Positions 1-11,211 of a DNA stretch of 64,000 nt are shown piece by piece. The stretch's first letter is position 1; every line of letters starts with the position of its first letter. Origin of the DNA: SPCO01 sp964579825 (GTDB lineage: Bacteria; Chloroflexota; Limnocylindria; Limnocylindrales; CSP1-4); contig CAZOHT010000006.1 of the NCBI GenBank assembly GCA_964579825.1, positions 49,999-113,998 of the forward strand, given 5' to 3'. The position numbers and the translations under genes were made by a program. The notes beneath the pieces are model-generated. The model ran no database searches, had not been told where the DNA came from, and was given only the letters and a program-made list of their open reading frames with translations.

Positions 1-52
1 GTGGGCGCCCGACCGGTGTTGGCTCGCAACATACACGTTTCGTGGCAGATAG

Positions 53-86
53 CGCTCGGGGCGCCCGTCACAGGGCGCCCCGAGCG
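53..86 (-). terminator. Candidate terminator hairpin after the solute-binding protein gene
   Basis: A perfect 14-bp inverted repeat (arms at 53-66 and 73-86, 6-base loop GTCACA) lies about 50 bases past the stop of the minus-strand solute-binding protein gene. No U-run follows on the minus strand, so it would be an atypical, GC-only terminator. The hairpin is seen; the role is inferred. Confidence 0.55.
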
Positions 87-136
87 TCAGGTCTCGATCC
101 GGTCATCCGCGGGGCGGAGTGACCGTCGGTCCGGGA

Positions 137-1987
137 CTAGTTCGTGTTGAACCAGTCGACGGCGTTCCACGTCGGGCCGGCCTGGGTCGGGTTCGCGAAG
201 AAGTTCCCGAGGGCCGGGCTGACGAGCTCGACGTTCTTGCGGTAGTAGAGCGGGATCTCCAGCGTCTGGTCGACGTAGACCGCCTGGAAGTCGGCCATGG
301 CCGCCTTGACCACGTCGAAGTCCACGCTCGTCCGGACGGTGTCCAGGGCCGCGTCGATGTCGGCGTTCTGGATCTGCGCGTCGTTCGCGCCCGTCGGGCG
401 GAACTGGCTGCTGTGGTAGCTGAAGTAGTTGCCGATCGGATCGATCGACGAGGAGAACGCGTGCTCCGCGATGTCGAAGTTCGAGTGCGCCAGGACACAG
501 GCCGTGTCGCGGGTGGACTCGTTGTACGTCGCGAAGATGTCGTCAGGCGACACCGCGTTGGGGATGCCCTGGATCCCGACCGCCTTCAGCCAATCGGCGA
601 TGAGGGCGAGCGTGTCCTGGCGGACCTGGCGGGTCGTCGTGCAGAGCTCGACGATGGCCTTCAGGCCGTCCTTCTCGCGGATCCCGTCGGCGCCGACCTT
701 CCAGCCGGCATCTTCGAGGATCTGCATGGCCTTCGCGGGATCGTAGGTGGCCGGCGGCTGATCAGCGAAGAACCAGGCGCCGGGGGAGATGTTCGTGTTG
801 GCGACCTCGACGGAACCGCCCAGGAGCCGGGTGTTGATCTCGTTCTTGTCGATCGCGAAGGCGAACGCCTCGCGCATGGCCGGGTCGGCCATCGGGCAGC
901 CCTCACCGCGGACGGACGGAGCGACCGCCGGGTTGTGCGAGCAGCCACCGGTGGCGTTGTCCAGCTCGGTGTCGGACCAGTTCGGGCGGAGGAACTCGTA
1001 CAGGAGAGCCGGGATGGCGCTGACCTGGGTGCCGAGGTCCTGGACCTTCACGAGGTCGGAGTCCTGCAGGTCGGTCGCGAAGTCGACCTCGCCGCCACGG
1101 TAGCCGGCGATCATCGCGTCGGCATCGCCGTACCACTTGAAGATGATGGTGTCGAGGTGGGCCGGCTTGCCGGTCGCCGGGGACAGGTAGTTCGGGTTCT
1201 TCGCGAGACGAAGCTCGGAGCCCGGGGTGACCGACTCGTACTTGAACGCGCCGCTGACCGGCATCTTGGCGATGTCGTCCGGGCGGAAGCCGGCGCCGGC
1301 GACCTGGTCGGCCATCGGGATGGCTTCGAGGTAGTGGCGCGGCAGCGGAGCGGTCGCGACGGTGATGTAGCTCTCGGAGACCTCGGTGTAGTGGAGGACC
1401 ATCTCCGTGTCCGAGGCGCACTCCCAGTCCTTGATGACCTCGTACGGCTGGGTCACGACCCCGACGTTCTCGGGATCGAGCGCCCACTCCCACGCATAGC
1501 GGAAGTCGTCGCAGGTGAGGGCCTCGCCGTCCGACCACTTGAGGCCGTCCTTGAGGACCCAGGTCACCGTCATCGCGTCACCGTTGGCCCCCGGGACCAC
1601 GACGCCACCGGTCGCGGTGGTCGGGATCTCCTTGGCCAGGTCCGGCGCGTACTTGTAGTCGTAGGTCAGGGTGATGAGGCTGGACCAGACGGCCGAAGCG
1701 ACGTTGGCTTCGGTGACCTGCCCGAGGTAGAACGGGTTGAAGGCGGTGGCCTCCTGCCAGTCACCGATGATGATGGTGCCGCCGTCCTTGCCGTCGGCCG
1801 GCGCGTAGGCGGTGCCGAACAGCTGGTCGCCGGCCGTCGCCACGGACTGCGAGGGCGCCGGCGTCGCCGACGCGGGCGGGGTGGAAGCGCCGGTACTGGC
1901 CGGCGGTGCGGAACTGGATGTGGCGCCGCCACATGCCGCGACGATCACCGCAGCACTGGCTGCGATGCCGACGAGTCGTTTGTGCAT
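137..1987 (-). CDS. ABC transporter solute-binding lipoprotein, family 5 (peptide/nickel type)
   Basis: 616 aa. It captures oligopeptides or a related solute outside the membrane for an ABC importer; the substrate cannot be told from sequence. The N-terminus is a lipoprotein signal (basic start, hydrophobic run, VAAC lipobox with Cys19), followed by a Ser/Thr/Pro/Ala linker to about residue 60 and then a family 5 fold. Typical stretches include the region near LTYDYKYAPDLAKEIP, WKVGADG and PLYYRKN near the C-terminus. The ATG at 1987 is chosen because GGAGG lies about 9 bases upstream and it gives the signal peptide; longer in-frame extensions would bury the signal. No permease or ATPase genes are adjacent, so it is an orphan receptor or its partners lie before the window. 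Confidence 0.9.
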   Translation of the reverse strand: MHKRLVGIAASAAVIVAACGGATSSSAPPASTGASTPPASATPAPSQSVATAGDQLFGTAYAPADGKDGGTIIIGDWQEATAFNPFYLGQVTEANVASAVWSSLITLTYDYKYAPDLAKEIPTTATGGVVVPGANGDAMTVTWVLKDGLKWSDGEALTCDDFRYAWEWALDPENVGVVTQPYEVIKDWECASDTEMVLHYTEVSESYITVATAPLPRHYLEAIPMADQVAGAGFRPDDIAKMPVSGAFKYESVTPGSELRLAKNPNYLSPATGKPAHLDTIIFKWYGDADAMIAGYRGGEVDFATDLQDSDLVKVQDLGTQVSAIPALLYEFLRPNWSDTELDNATGGCSHNPAVAPSVRGEGCPMADPAMREAFAFAIDKNEINTRLLGGSVEVANTNISPGAWFFADQPPATYDPAKAMQILEDAGWKVGADGIREKDGLKAIVELCTTTRQVRQDTLALIADWLKAVGIQGIPNAVSPDDIFATYNESTRDTACVLAHSNFDIAEHAFSSSIDPIGNYFSYHSSQFRPTGANDAQIQNADIDAALDTVRTSVDFDVVKAAMADFQAVYVDQTLEIPLYYRKNVELVSPALGNFFANPTQAGPTWNAVDWFNTN

Positions 1988-2150
1988 CAACTGTCCTCCG
2001 AACGGGTATGCCCCGATATCTCCCGCAGTCCCGATCCGGCCCGTCTGTCGGTCCGACGTCCACTCGTCATCCGCAGATCGAGCCTCCCGCTCGAAACGGC
2101 GCATGGGCGAGCAGCGACGGCAGCACGGTCCCGGTCGGCGCGCTGGGGCA

Positions 2151-2179
2151 ACTATCCACAGCACCCATCGGACTGTCAA
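2151..2179 (-). promoter_or_regulatory. Sigma-70-type promoter for the solute-binding protein gene
   Basis: On the minus strand TTGACA (2174-2179) is followed by a 17-base spacer and GATAGT (2151-2156). The -35 box is perfect and the -10 box matches consensus at four of six positions. It would give a leader of roughly 155 bases before the start codon at 1987. The -10 region overlaps a DnaA-box-like 9-mer (CTATCCACA, 2152-2160). Confidence 0.6.
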
Positions 2180-2189
2180 CCCGAACCTA

Positions 2190-2201
2190 ACGAACGTTCG
2201 T
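2190..2201. promoter_or_regulatory. 12-bp perfect palindrome just upstream of a promoter (possible operator)
   Basis: ACGAACGTTCGT reads the same on both strands and ends 10 bases upstream of the TTGACA box. Palindromes of this style are common TetR-family operators, but no regulator gene is adjacent. The palindrome is seen; the operator role is inferred. Confidence 0.35.
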
Positions 2202-2215
2202 GCGGGCGCGCCGGA

Positions 2216-3715
2216 TCAGTCCGGGCAGGGCGTCTCGAACGACGGGGTCGAACGCCAGCGCAGGTTCGGCTGACGGGCCGCCGTGGCTTCGTCCAGCCGT
2301 CGCACCGGCGCCGTGTGCGGGGCGCTCGTCACGGCATCCGGATCGCGCCGGGCTTCGGCGGCGATCTCGATGAGCGTGTCGGCGAACGCGTCGAGCGTCT
2401 CGACCGACTCGGTCTCGGTCGGCTCGATGAGCATCCCCTCCTCCAAGATCAGCGGGAAGTAGATCGTGGGCGGGTGATACCCGAAGTCGATGAGGCGCTT
2501 GGCGATGTCCAGGGTCCGGACCCCGGTCTCGTGCTTGATCGTCGCCGCCGAGGCGACGAACTCGTGCTTGCAGTGGCGGTCGTACGGGATGTCGAACGCG
2601 CCCGTCAGCCGGTGGCGCAGGTAGTTCGCGGCCAGGACCGCGTCGTCGCTGACCTCGCACAGGCCCGCGGCACCATGGGCGCGGATGTACGCGTACGCGC
2701 GCACGAGGACCCCGGTGTTGCCCACGAAACTGCGGAGGCGTCCGATCGACGACGGGCGTTCGCCCATCCGCTCCAGGCGGTAGGACCCGTCCGGGTCGCG
2801 CAGGACGCGCGGCGTGGGCAGATACGGGATGAGGGCCTCCCCCACCCCGACCGGGCCGGCGCCGGGTCCGCCACCGCCGTGCGGCGTGCTGAACGTCTTG
2901 TGGACGTTGAAGTGCATGACGTCGAAGCCGGCTTCGCCGGGCTTGAACCGACCCATGATCGCGTTCAGGTTCGCGCCGTCCATGTAGGCCAGGGCGCCAG
3001 CGCCGTGCACGGCCTCGAGGAGCTCGCCGATGCGGGCCTCGAACAGCCCGAGCGTGGACGGGTTGGTGATCATCACCGCCGCCGTCTGCGGGCCGAGCGC
3101 CGCCTTGAACGCGTCGAGGTCCACGCCACCATCGGCCGCCGACGGGATGGTCACGGTCCGGAAGCCGGCCATCGACGCGGTCGCGGGGTTCGTTCCGTGC
3201 GAGCTGTCCGGCACCAGCACGTCGGTCCGGGCGGTGTCGCCGCGGGCCCGGTGGTACGCCCGGATCATCAGGATGCCGGTCAGTTCGCCCTGGGCGCCCG
3301 CCGCGGGCTGGAGGGTGACCGCGCGCATGCCGGAGATCTCGGCGAGGGCCTCCTCCAGCTCCCACAACAGCTGCAGCGTGCCCTGGGCGGCCTCGTCCGG
3401 GGTGAGCGGGTGCAGGCTCGCGAAGCCGGGCAGGCGGGCGGCCCACTCGTTCAGCTTCGGGTTGAACTTCATCGTGCACGAGCCCAGCGGGTAGAAGCCG
3501 GTATCCACGGCGAAGTTCAGCTGCGACAGGTTGACGTAGTGGCGAACGACATCCGGCTCGTTCATCTCGGGCAGCGCGGGCGCGGTCTCGCGCCGCGCAG
3601 CCGCCGGGATCCGGTCGAGGGCGTCGGCCGGCGGGTGCGGGATCTTGCCGCCACCTCGACCCGGGCGTCCGCGCTCGAAGATGGTGGGCTGCAGGCGCGG
3701 GCCGGTGACGCTCAT
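2216..3715 (-). CDS. gcvPB: Glycine dehydrogenase (decarboxylating) subunit 2
   Basis: 499 aa, the C-terminal half of the split P-protein. With GcvPA it decarboxylates glycine and passes the aminomethyl group to lipoyl-GcvH. The family signature YPLGSCTMKFNP lies near residue 85. The PLP-lysine segment HFNVHKTFSTPHGGGG follows, and then the conserved FVGNTGVLVRAYAYI stretch. The start at 3715 overlaps the gcvPA stop by 4 bases (ATGA), which implies translational coupling. The length fits the roughly 480-500 aa expected for subunit 2. It is the last gene of the Nudix-gcvT-gcvH-gcvPA-gcvPB operon. Confidence 0.97.
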   Translation of the reverse strand: MSVTGPRLQPTIFERGRPGRGGGKIPHPPADALDRIPAAARRETAPALPEMNEPDVVRHYVNLSQLNFAVDTGFYPLGSCTMKFNPKLNEWAARLPGFASLHPLTPDEAAQGTLQLLWELEEALAEISGMRAVTLQPAAGAQGELTGILMIRAYHRARGDTARTDVLVPDSSHGTNPATASMAGFRTVTIPSAADGGVDLDAFKAALGPQTAAVMITNPSTLGLFEARIGELLEAVHGAGALAYMDGANLNAIMGRFKPGEAGFDVMHFNVHKTFSTPHGGGGPGAGPVGVGEALIPYLPTPRVLRDPDGSYRLERMGERPSSIGRLRSFVGNTGVLVRAYAYIRAHGAAGLCEVSDDAVLAANYLRHRLTGAFDIPYDRHCKHEFVASAATIKHETGVRTLDIAKRLIDFGYHPPTIYFPLILEEGMLIEPTETESVETLDAFADTLIEIAAEARRDPDAVTSAPHTAPVRRLDEATAARQPNLRWRSTPSFETPCPD

Positions 3716-5091
3716 CGTGCCGGACCCGCGACGCCCGAGAGCTCGGCCGCGAGCGCGGCGGCGAAGCGCTCGATCTCGGCCTCGGTCGTCACCTCGGTCG
3801 CGCAGACCAGGAGACCCTCGGCGAGGGACGGATCGTCCGGTTCCGCATCGGCGAGGACGAGGCCGGCGAGGATGCCGCGGTCCAGCAGGCGTCGGTGGAT
3901 GGCCCGTGCATCCGGGACCCGGACGGCGAACTCGTTGAGGTACGGGCCGGGATGGAGGCGTGGCGCGCCGGCCGCGGCCAACGCTTGCTCCAGCTCGGCG
4001 GCCCGACTCGCGCCCAGGGCGGCCACGTCGCGCAGGCCGTGCGGCCCGATCACGGCGAGGTAGATGGACGCGGCGAGGGCCAGCAGGGCCTGATTCGTGC
4101 AGATGTTGCTGGCGGCCTTGTCGCGCCGGATGTCCTGCTCGCGGGCTCGCATCGTCATGACGAAGGCTCGCTGGCCGTCGAGGTCCGCGGTCATCCCGAC
4201 CAGGCGACCGGGGATCTGGCGCACGAGCGGATCCGTGGACGCGAGGATCCCGAGATACGGGCCGCCGTACTGCGGCGCGATGCCCAGCGGCTGCCCCTCG
4301 CCGGCGGCGATGTCGGCGCCGTACGCCCCGGGCGGCGCCAGGACGGCCAGGCTGACGGGCTCGATGACGGCGACGAATAGCGCCCCAGCGGCGTGAGCCA
4401 GCTCGCCGATCTGCGGCATCGGCTCCAGGAGCCCGAGGAAGTTCGGTTGCGCGGCGATGACCCCGGCGACCGGTCGGGCCGGGTCCGCCAGCATGCGCTC
4501 CAGGGCGGCGAGGTCGGTCGTGCCGGCATCCGGTCCGTCGGTCACCAGTGGGATCTCGTCGAGCTCCAGGCCGCCCTCGAAGTACGTCGCGACGGTCGCC
4601 CGGTAGTGGGGATGGACGCCACGCGAGATGAGGACCCGATCGCGCCGCGTGGCGCGACACGTCATCAGGGCGGCTTCGGCCGTGGCGGCGGCCCCGTCGT
4701 AGTGCGAGGCGGACACGACGTCCAAGTCGACCAGCTCCGCGACGAGGGACTCGTACTCGTAGATGCTCTGGAGCGTGCCCTGGCTGATCTCCGGCTGGTA
4801 GGGCGTGTAGGCCGTGTACCACTCGCCGCGCAGGAGCAGCTGGTCCACCGCCGGCGGGCTCCAGTGGCGATACACACCGGCACCGAGGAACGAATCGAGG
4901 TCCGTCCGGTTCCGGTCCGCGAGACCCTGGAGACGAGCGGCGAGCTCCAGCTCCGGTTCCGGAGGCGGGAGGGCCAGGGCGGATGCGCGCAGCTCGATCG
5001 GGATGTCGTCGAACAGATCGTCGACGGAAGCCAGGCCGAGGGCGGCGAGCATCCGCTCGCGGTCGCTGGCGGTATGGGGACCGTAGGGCAT
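3712..5091 (-). CDS. gcvPA: Glycine dehydrogenase (decarboxylating) subunit 1
   Basis: 459 aa, the N-terminal half of the glycine-cleavage P-protein, forming a heterotetramer with GcvPB. Visible family stretches are YTAYTPYQPEISQGTLQSIYEYES, the HYRATVATYF region, and AASNICTNQALLALAASIYLA near residue 335. The ATG lies 8 bases after the gcvH stop and gives MPYGPHTASDRERML, the usual N-terminus of subunit 1. The split two-subunit form is typical of many Gram-positives, thermophiles and Chloroflexota. Confidence 0.97.
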   Translation of the reverse strand: MPYGPHTASDRERMLAALGLASVDDLFDDIPIELRASALALPPPEPELELAARLQGLADRNRTDLDSFLGAGVYRHWSPPAVDQLLLRGEWYTAYTPYQPEISQGTLQSIYEYESLVAELVDLDVVSASHYDGAAATAEAALMTCRATRRDRVLISRGVHPHYRATVATYFEGGLELDEIPLVTDGPDAGTTDLAALERMLADPARPVAGVIAAQPNFLGLLEPMPQIGELAHAAGALFVAVIEPVSLAVLAPPGAYGADIAAGEGQPLGIAPQYGGPYLGILASTDPLVRQIPGRLVGMTADLDGQRAFVMTMRAREQDIRRDKAASNICTNQALLALAASIYLAVIGPHGLRDVAALGASRAAELEQALAAAGAPRLHPGPYLNEFAVRVPDARAIHRRLLDRGILAGLVLADAEPDDPSLAEGLLVCATEVTTEAEIERFAAALAAELSGVAGPAR

Positions 5092-5099
5092 CTGGTCGG

Positions 5100-5480
5100 T
5101 CAGCCAGCCGCGACCAGGTCGTCGTAGGCGGTGGCGTCGAGCAGCTCGCCCAGCTGGCTGGTGTCCTCGAGCCGGATCCTGACCATCCAGCCGTCGCCGT
5201 ACGGATCCGTGTTGACCGATTCAGGGCTCGCCGCCAGCCCGGCGTTCGTCGCCGTCACTTCACCACTGACCGGAGCGAACAGGTCGCTCACGGCCTTGAC
5301 CGACTCGACGACGCCGAAGGCGGCGAACTGGTCCAGGGCTCGGCCGACCTCGGGCAGCTCGACGAAGACGATGTCGCCCAGTTGATCCGCCGCATACTGG
5401 GTGATCCCGACGGTCGCCGTATCGCCCTCGATGCGGACCCACTCGTGGTCCTTGGTGTACTGCAGATCGGCGGGGGCCAT
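5100..5480 (-). CDS. gcvH: Glycine cleavage system H protein
   Basis: 126 aa lipoyl carrier that shuttles the aminomethyl group between the P-, T- and L-proteins. The lipoylation segment ESVKAVSDLFAPVSGEV, with its Lys at about residue 65, is intact. The N-terminal YTKDHEWVRIEGD and the central GITQYAADQLGDIVFVELPEVG are both family hallmarks. A strong GGAGG lies 9 bases before the ATG. It sits between gcvT and gcvPA in one operon. No L-protein or lipoate ligase is in the window. Confidence 0.98.
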   Translation of the reverse strand: MAPADLQYTKDHEWVRIEGDTATVGITQYAADQLGDIVFVELPEVGRALDQFAAFGVVESVKAVSDLFAPVSGEVTATNAGLAASPESVNTDPYGDGWMVRIRLEDTSQLGELLDATAYDDLVAAG

Positions 5481-5511
5481 CGCGGGTGGGACCTCCTGCG
5501 AACGCCGGCGA

Positions 5512-6624
5512 TCAGCCGGGACGGCGATAGAACGGCAGCTCCACCACCCTGGCGGGGACGCGGGCGGAGCGGATCTCGACGTCCACTACTGTACCCGGCT
5601 CGGCATCGCCCGGGGCGACGTACGCCATCGCGATCGGCACGCCGAGCGTCGGCGACTGGGTCCCGCTGGTCACCACGCCGCTGAGCCGCTCGCCGACATG
5701 GACCGGGTAGCCGTGACGGGCGATCCCCCGGCCATCGACCACGAGTCCGACGAGGCGCCGCGCGGGTCCATCGCGGACGACCTTCTCGAGCGCCGCGCGG
5801 CCGACGAATCCGCCGGCCTTGTCCAGCTTGACCACGCGGCCGAGGCCGGCGTCGTACGGGGTGGTCGTCCGGTCCAGTTCATTGCCGTACAGCGGCATGC
5901 CGGCTTCCAGCCGGAGCGTGTCGCGGGCCCCGAGACCCACCGGCACGCCAGCATGGGCCCAGGTGACCTCCAGCAGGGCATCCCACAGCTCGCCCGTCCT
6001 GGCCGTCTCGACGAAGACCTCGAACCCGTCCTCGCCGGTGTAGCCGGTCCGGGCGACGAGCGCGGGGATGCCGGCGACCTGCCCCTCGGCGATCGCGTAG
6101 TACCGGAGGGAGGCCAGATTTACGTCGGTCAGCGGCGCGAGCGCCTCACCGGATCGCGGGCCCTGGAGGGCGACGAGGCCGGTCGCCAGCGAGCGATCGT
6201 CCAGGACGGCCGCCCGTCCCTCGGATCGCTCCGCGAGGGCGTCGGACACGACCGCGGCATTGCCGGCATTCGCCACGACCAGGAAGCGCTCCTCGCCCAG
6301 GCGATACACGATGAGATCGTCGATGATCCCGCCGTCCGGGGCGCAGATCATCGAGTAGTGGGCCCGTCCGATGGCGAGCGCCGGCGGGTCGGTCACGAGC
6401 GCGGACGCCAGGGCCGCCCCGGCGTCCGGGCCGTCCACGAACAGTTCGCCCATGTGCGACAGGTCGAACAGGCCGCAGCGCTCGCGGACCGCCCGATGCT
6501 CGTCGAGGATGCCCGAATACTGGACCGGCATGCGCCAGCCACTGAATTCGATGAGCCTCGCCCCGAGCGCCTCGTGGCGCGACTCGAGCGGTGACTGGAG
6601 GACGGTCACATCGGGGTCGGTCAC
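5512..6624 (-). CDS. gcvT: Glycine cleavage system aminomethyltransferase (T protein)
   Basis: 370 aa. It transfers the methylene carbon from aminomethyl-lipoyl-GcvH to tetrahydrofolate and releases ammonia. Family features are the N-terminal GARLIEFSGWRMPVQYSGI, the HMGELFVDGPDA block, the folate-binding region around RTGYTGEDGFEVF, and GARDTLRLEAGMPLYGNEL. The GTG start overlaps the stop of the preceding Nudix gene by 4 bases (GTGA), so the Nudix gene and gcv genes are probably co-transcribed. I see no glycine riboswitch upstream. Confidence 0.97.
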   Translation of the reverse strand: MTDPDVTVLQSPLESRHEALGARLIEFSGWRMPVQYSGILDEHRAVRERCGLFDLSHMGELFVDGPDAGAALASALVTDPPALAIGRAHYSMICAPDGGIIDDLIVYRLGEERFLVVANAGNAAVVSDALAERSEGRAAVLDDRSLATGLVALQGPRSGEALAPLTDVNLASLRYYAIAEGQVAGIPALVARTGYTGEDGFEVFVETARTGELWDALLEVTWAHAGVPVGLGARDTLRLEAGMPLYGNELDRTTTPYDAGLGRVVKLDKAGGFVGRAALEKVVRDGPARRLVGLVVDGRGIARHGYPVHVGERLSGVVTSGTQSPTLGVPIAMAYVAPGDAEPGTVVDVEIRSARVPARVVELPFYRRPG

Positions 6625-7133
6625 GAGGCCTCCCCGGACCGGAGCGGGAGCTGCGCGAGCGCCTTGGCGACGAGTGCGCGCTCGGTCTCGAAGGTCAGCA
6701 TCGTCGGCGCCTCGTCGAAGCGGATCCAGCGGACCTCGTCGAACTCATGGTCGTGCTGGTCGAGGCCGCCGCCCGTCGGCTCCATGAGGAAGTAGTGGAC
6801 GGTCTTGTGGATCCGCCGGCCGGACTGCATGAAGTCATATTCGATGGACTCGAGCCGCCCCGTGATGCGAACCCGCAGCCCGGTCTCCTCGGTCACTTCG
6901 CGGATGGCCGTCTCCTCGGTCGTCTCGCCGGCATCCGGGGTGCCCTTGGGGAGGGTCCACGTCCGCCCGTCGCGTTCACGCCGACGACTCCCGACGACCA
7001 GCCACGGTTGCCCGCCCTCGAAGCGGACGACGATCCCGCCGGCAGAAGTGGCGGTGGAGCTCCTCAGCCTCGCCACGGCGCCGATGCGGCGCTGGGACGC
7101 CCGATCGCACCCGTGCGGCGAGCGTCCGTCCAT
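6621..7133 (-). CDS. Nudix hydrolase
   Basis: 170 aa. It hydrolyses a nucleoside diphosphate linked to another group; the substrate is not evident. The Nudix box is complete: G64-(5)-E70-(7)-R78-E-x-x-E82-E83-x-G85. The beta strand SAGGIVVRFEGGQPWLVVG precedes it and WTLPKGTPDAGE leads into it. The C-terminal MLTFETERALVAKAL resembles small bacterial Nudix proteins of the diadenosine-polyphosphatase type. The Arg/Ser-rich first 25 residues lie outside the fold and no clear ribosome site precedes 7133, so the true start may be further in. It is coupled to gcvT by a GTGA overlap. Confidence 0.85.
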   Translation of the reverse strand: MDGRSPHGCDRASQRRIGAVARLRSSTATSAGGIVVRFEGGQPWLVVGSRRRERDGRTWTLPKGTPDAGETTEETAIREVTEETGLRVRITGRLESIEYDFMQSGRRIHKTVHYFLMEPTGGGLDQHDHEFDEVRWIRFDEAPTMLTFETERALVAKALAQLPLRSGEAS

Positions 7134-7406
7134 CGCATGGCGACGAGCGGTCGCGGCTGGCCCCCGGTCGCCGAGGATCCGCGCGCCGGCGTGATCGCCC
7201 GCCAGCCGGCTCGCAGGTGGGTCAGCGGGGCGACGTCGGGCCGCCGGAGGACCGTGGCGCGGCCGGTCGCCGCCTGCAGCGTGCCGCTCGGGCGAAGGCC
7301 CAGGCGTCGCTCGCGCGAACGCGCTGACGGGCGGACGAATCGGGCCGCCGGTCGGGCCGCGTACTTGGCGGCGATGCTGTGCTGCATGGGCCGTAATGGT
7401 ACCCCG
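7134..7406. other. 273-bp spacer without a convincing gene
   Basis: Between the Nudix start and the DUF2520 stop. A minus-strand frame starting at ATG 7387 (MQHSIAAKYA) runs 107 codons to 7064, into the Nudix gene. It is Arg/Ala-rich without any recognisable fold, so I do not call it a gene. The operon promoter for the Nudix-gcv genes must lie here, but no clear -35/-10 pair is seen. Confidence 0.4.
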
Positions 7407-8450
7407 TCAGTCCGCGCTTGCAAGAGCGGACCGCATCGCCTCGAGACGCTCCGGTGCCAGCACGCCCCGCGCCGCCGCGATGGCGATCTCCCGCTCGGCG
7501 GCGGCTCGATAGAGGTCGAGCACGGCCGGCGCATGCACCCGCAGCGTCTCGAGATGCCTCGCCAGGGTGCCGCTGTCGCCGCGGGTGATGGGCCCGGTCA
7601 GCGCCGCCGCCACGCCCAGGGCCCGTGCGTTGGCGAGGGTCCCCTCGATGAGCGGGCCGTAGATGACCAGGGATCCGGCCTCGTCCAGCCCGGCGACCCG
7701 CCCGAGCTCGACGATGGCGTCCAGGAGCGCGACGAAGCCACCGGCCGCCAGCACGGCCGCGGCGTGGTAGGCGCCCTTGGACCCCGGGGCGAGCCGGACC
7801 GGATGCCCGCCGATCGCATCGGCCATGCGGGCGAGGAGGTCGGCCAGCTGGTCGTCGGCCTCGATCGAGATCGTCGCGCCGTGGAGCGCGGCGACCGCCA
7901 GCTCGGTGTCGGCGAACGCCACGAGCGGATGGAACGCGCCGACCTGGGTGCCGGCCGCCATGGCCGGGGCAAGGACGTCCACCCCGAGGGCGCCGCTGGT
8001 ATGGACCATCGCCTGGCCGCTGTACATCCGTACGTGGGCGGCGAAGCCTTCGAGCGAGTCGTCGGGGACGGCGACGATGATCAGCTCCACCTCCTCGATG
8101 AGCGCCTGGGCTTCGGCGAATGCCCGCGTCGCGCCGCTCAGCTCGCGCGCGCGCTCGCGACGGGCGGGATCCCGGCTCGCGATGGCATGGACGGGCCAGC
8201 CGGCTCGCGACAGGGCGACCGCGAGCGCCGTCCCGACCGCGCCCGCCCCGACGATCCCGGTACTCGGCGTCTCGCCCGGACCGGACAGCACGTGCGGATG
8301 CGTGTGGTCGCTCGCGTGGACCTCATCGCCATGCCGGTGATGCCCGGGCGGGACCGGGTCCAGGTCGATCCCGGCCGCTTCGATCGCGGCGGCCGTCTCC
8401 TCGTGGGCGAGCGCCGGATCCACATCGGGGAGATCCTGCCAACCCTTCAT
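7407..8450 (-). CDS. Rossmann-fold/DUF2520 dehydrogenase-like protein with His-rich N-terminus
   Basis: 347 aa. The core is a two-domain protein of the 6-phosphogluconate-dehydrogenase-like superfamily: an NAD(P)-binding motif GIVGAGAVGTALA (residues 66-78), VAVPDDSLEGFA, HTSGALG and FHPLVAFAD, then an all-helical DUF2520 domain with YHAAAVLAAGGFVALLD. The family is annotated as ketopantoate-reductase-like but its reaction is unsettled. The first 65 residues are an unusual lead. Residues 35-54 hold six His (PGHHRHGDEVHASDHTHPHV), which could bind metal. The ATG at 8450 is chosen; a GTG further out would reach into the divergent aconitase promoter. It is transcribed away from acnA. Confidence 0.8.
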   Translation of the reverse strand: MKGWQDLPDVDPALAHEETAAAIEAAGIDLDPVPPGHHRHGDEVHASDHTHPHVLSGPGETPSTGIVGAGAVGTALAVALSRAGWPVHAIASRDPARRERARELSGATRAFAEAQALIEEVELIIVAVPDDSLEGFAAHVRMYSGQAMVHTSGALGVDVLAPAMAAGTQVGAFHPLVAFADTELAVAALHGATISIEADDQLADLLARMADAIGGHPVRLAPGSKGAYHAAAVLAAGGFVALLDAIVELGRVAGLDEAGSLVIYGPLIEGTLANARALGVAAALTGPITRGDSGTLARHLETLRVHAPAVLDLYRAAAEREIAIAAARGVLAPERLEAMRSALASAD

Positions 8451-8530
8451 GGGGTCCACGACCCGGGGCCGGGTCCGTCGGGGTACGCTTGCACCCGTCG
8501 AGTGTAGCGAGCCAGCGAGGTCGGACAGCG

Positions 8531-11203
<2,673 letters not shown>

Positions 11204-11211
11204 CCGGGCCT

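Noticed and set aside
119..4063. A 1314-codon open frame on the plus strand
   Set aside because: It lies opposite the solute-binding protein and gcvPB/gcvPA genes, is Arg/Gly/Val-rich without any fold, and is a high-GC shadow of the minus-strand genes.
6625..7133. Glycine riboswitch before the gcv genes
   Set aside because: gcvT is coupled directly to the Nudix gene and no paired aptamer pattern is visible upstream.
7064..7387. A 107-codon minus-strand frame starting MQHSIAAKYA
   Set aside because: It is Arg/Ala-rich, has no recognisable domain, and overlaps the Nudix gene by 70 bases; kept only as spacer.
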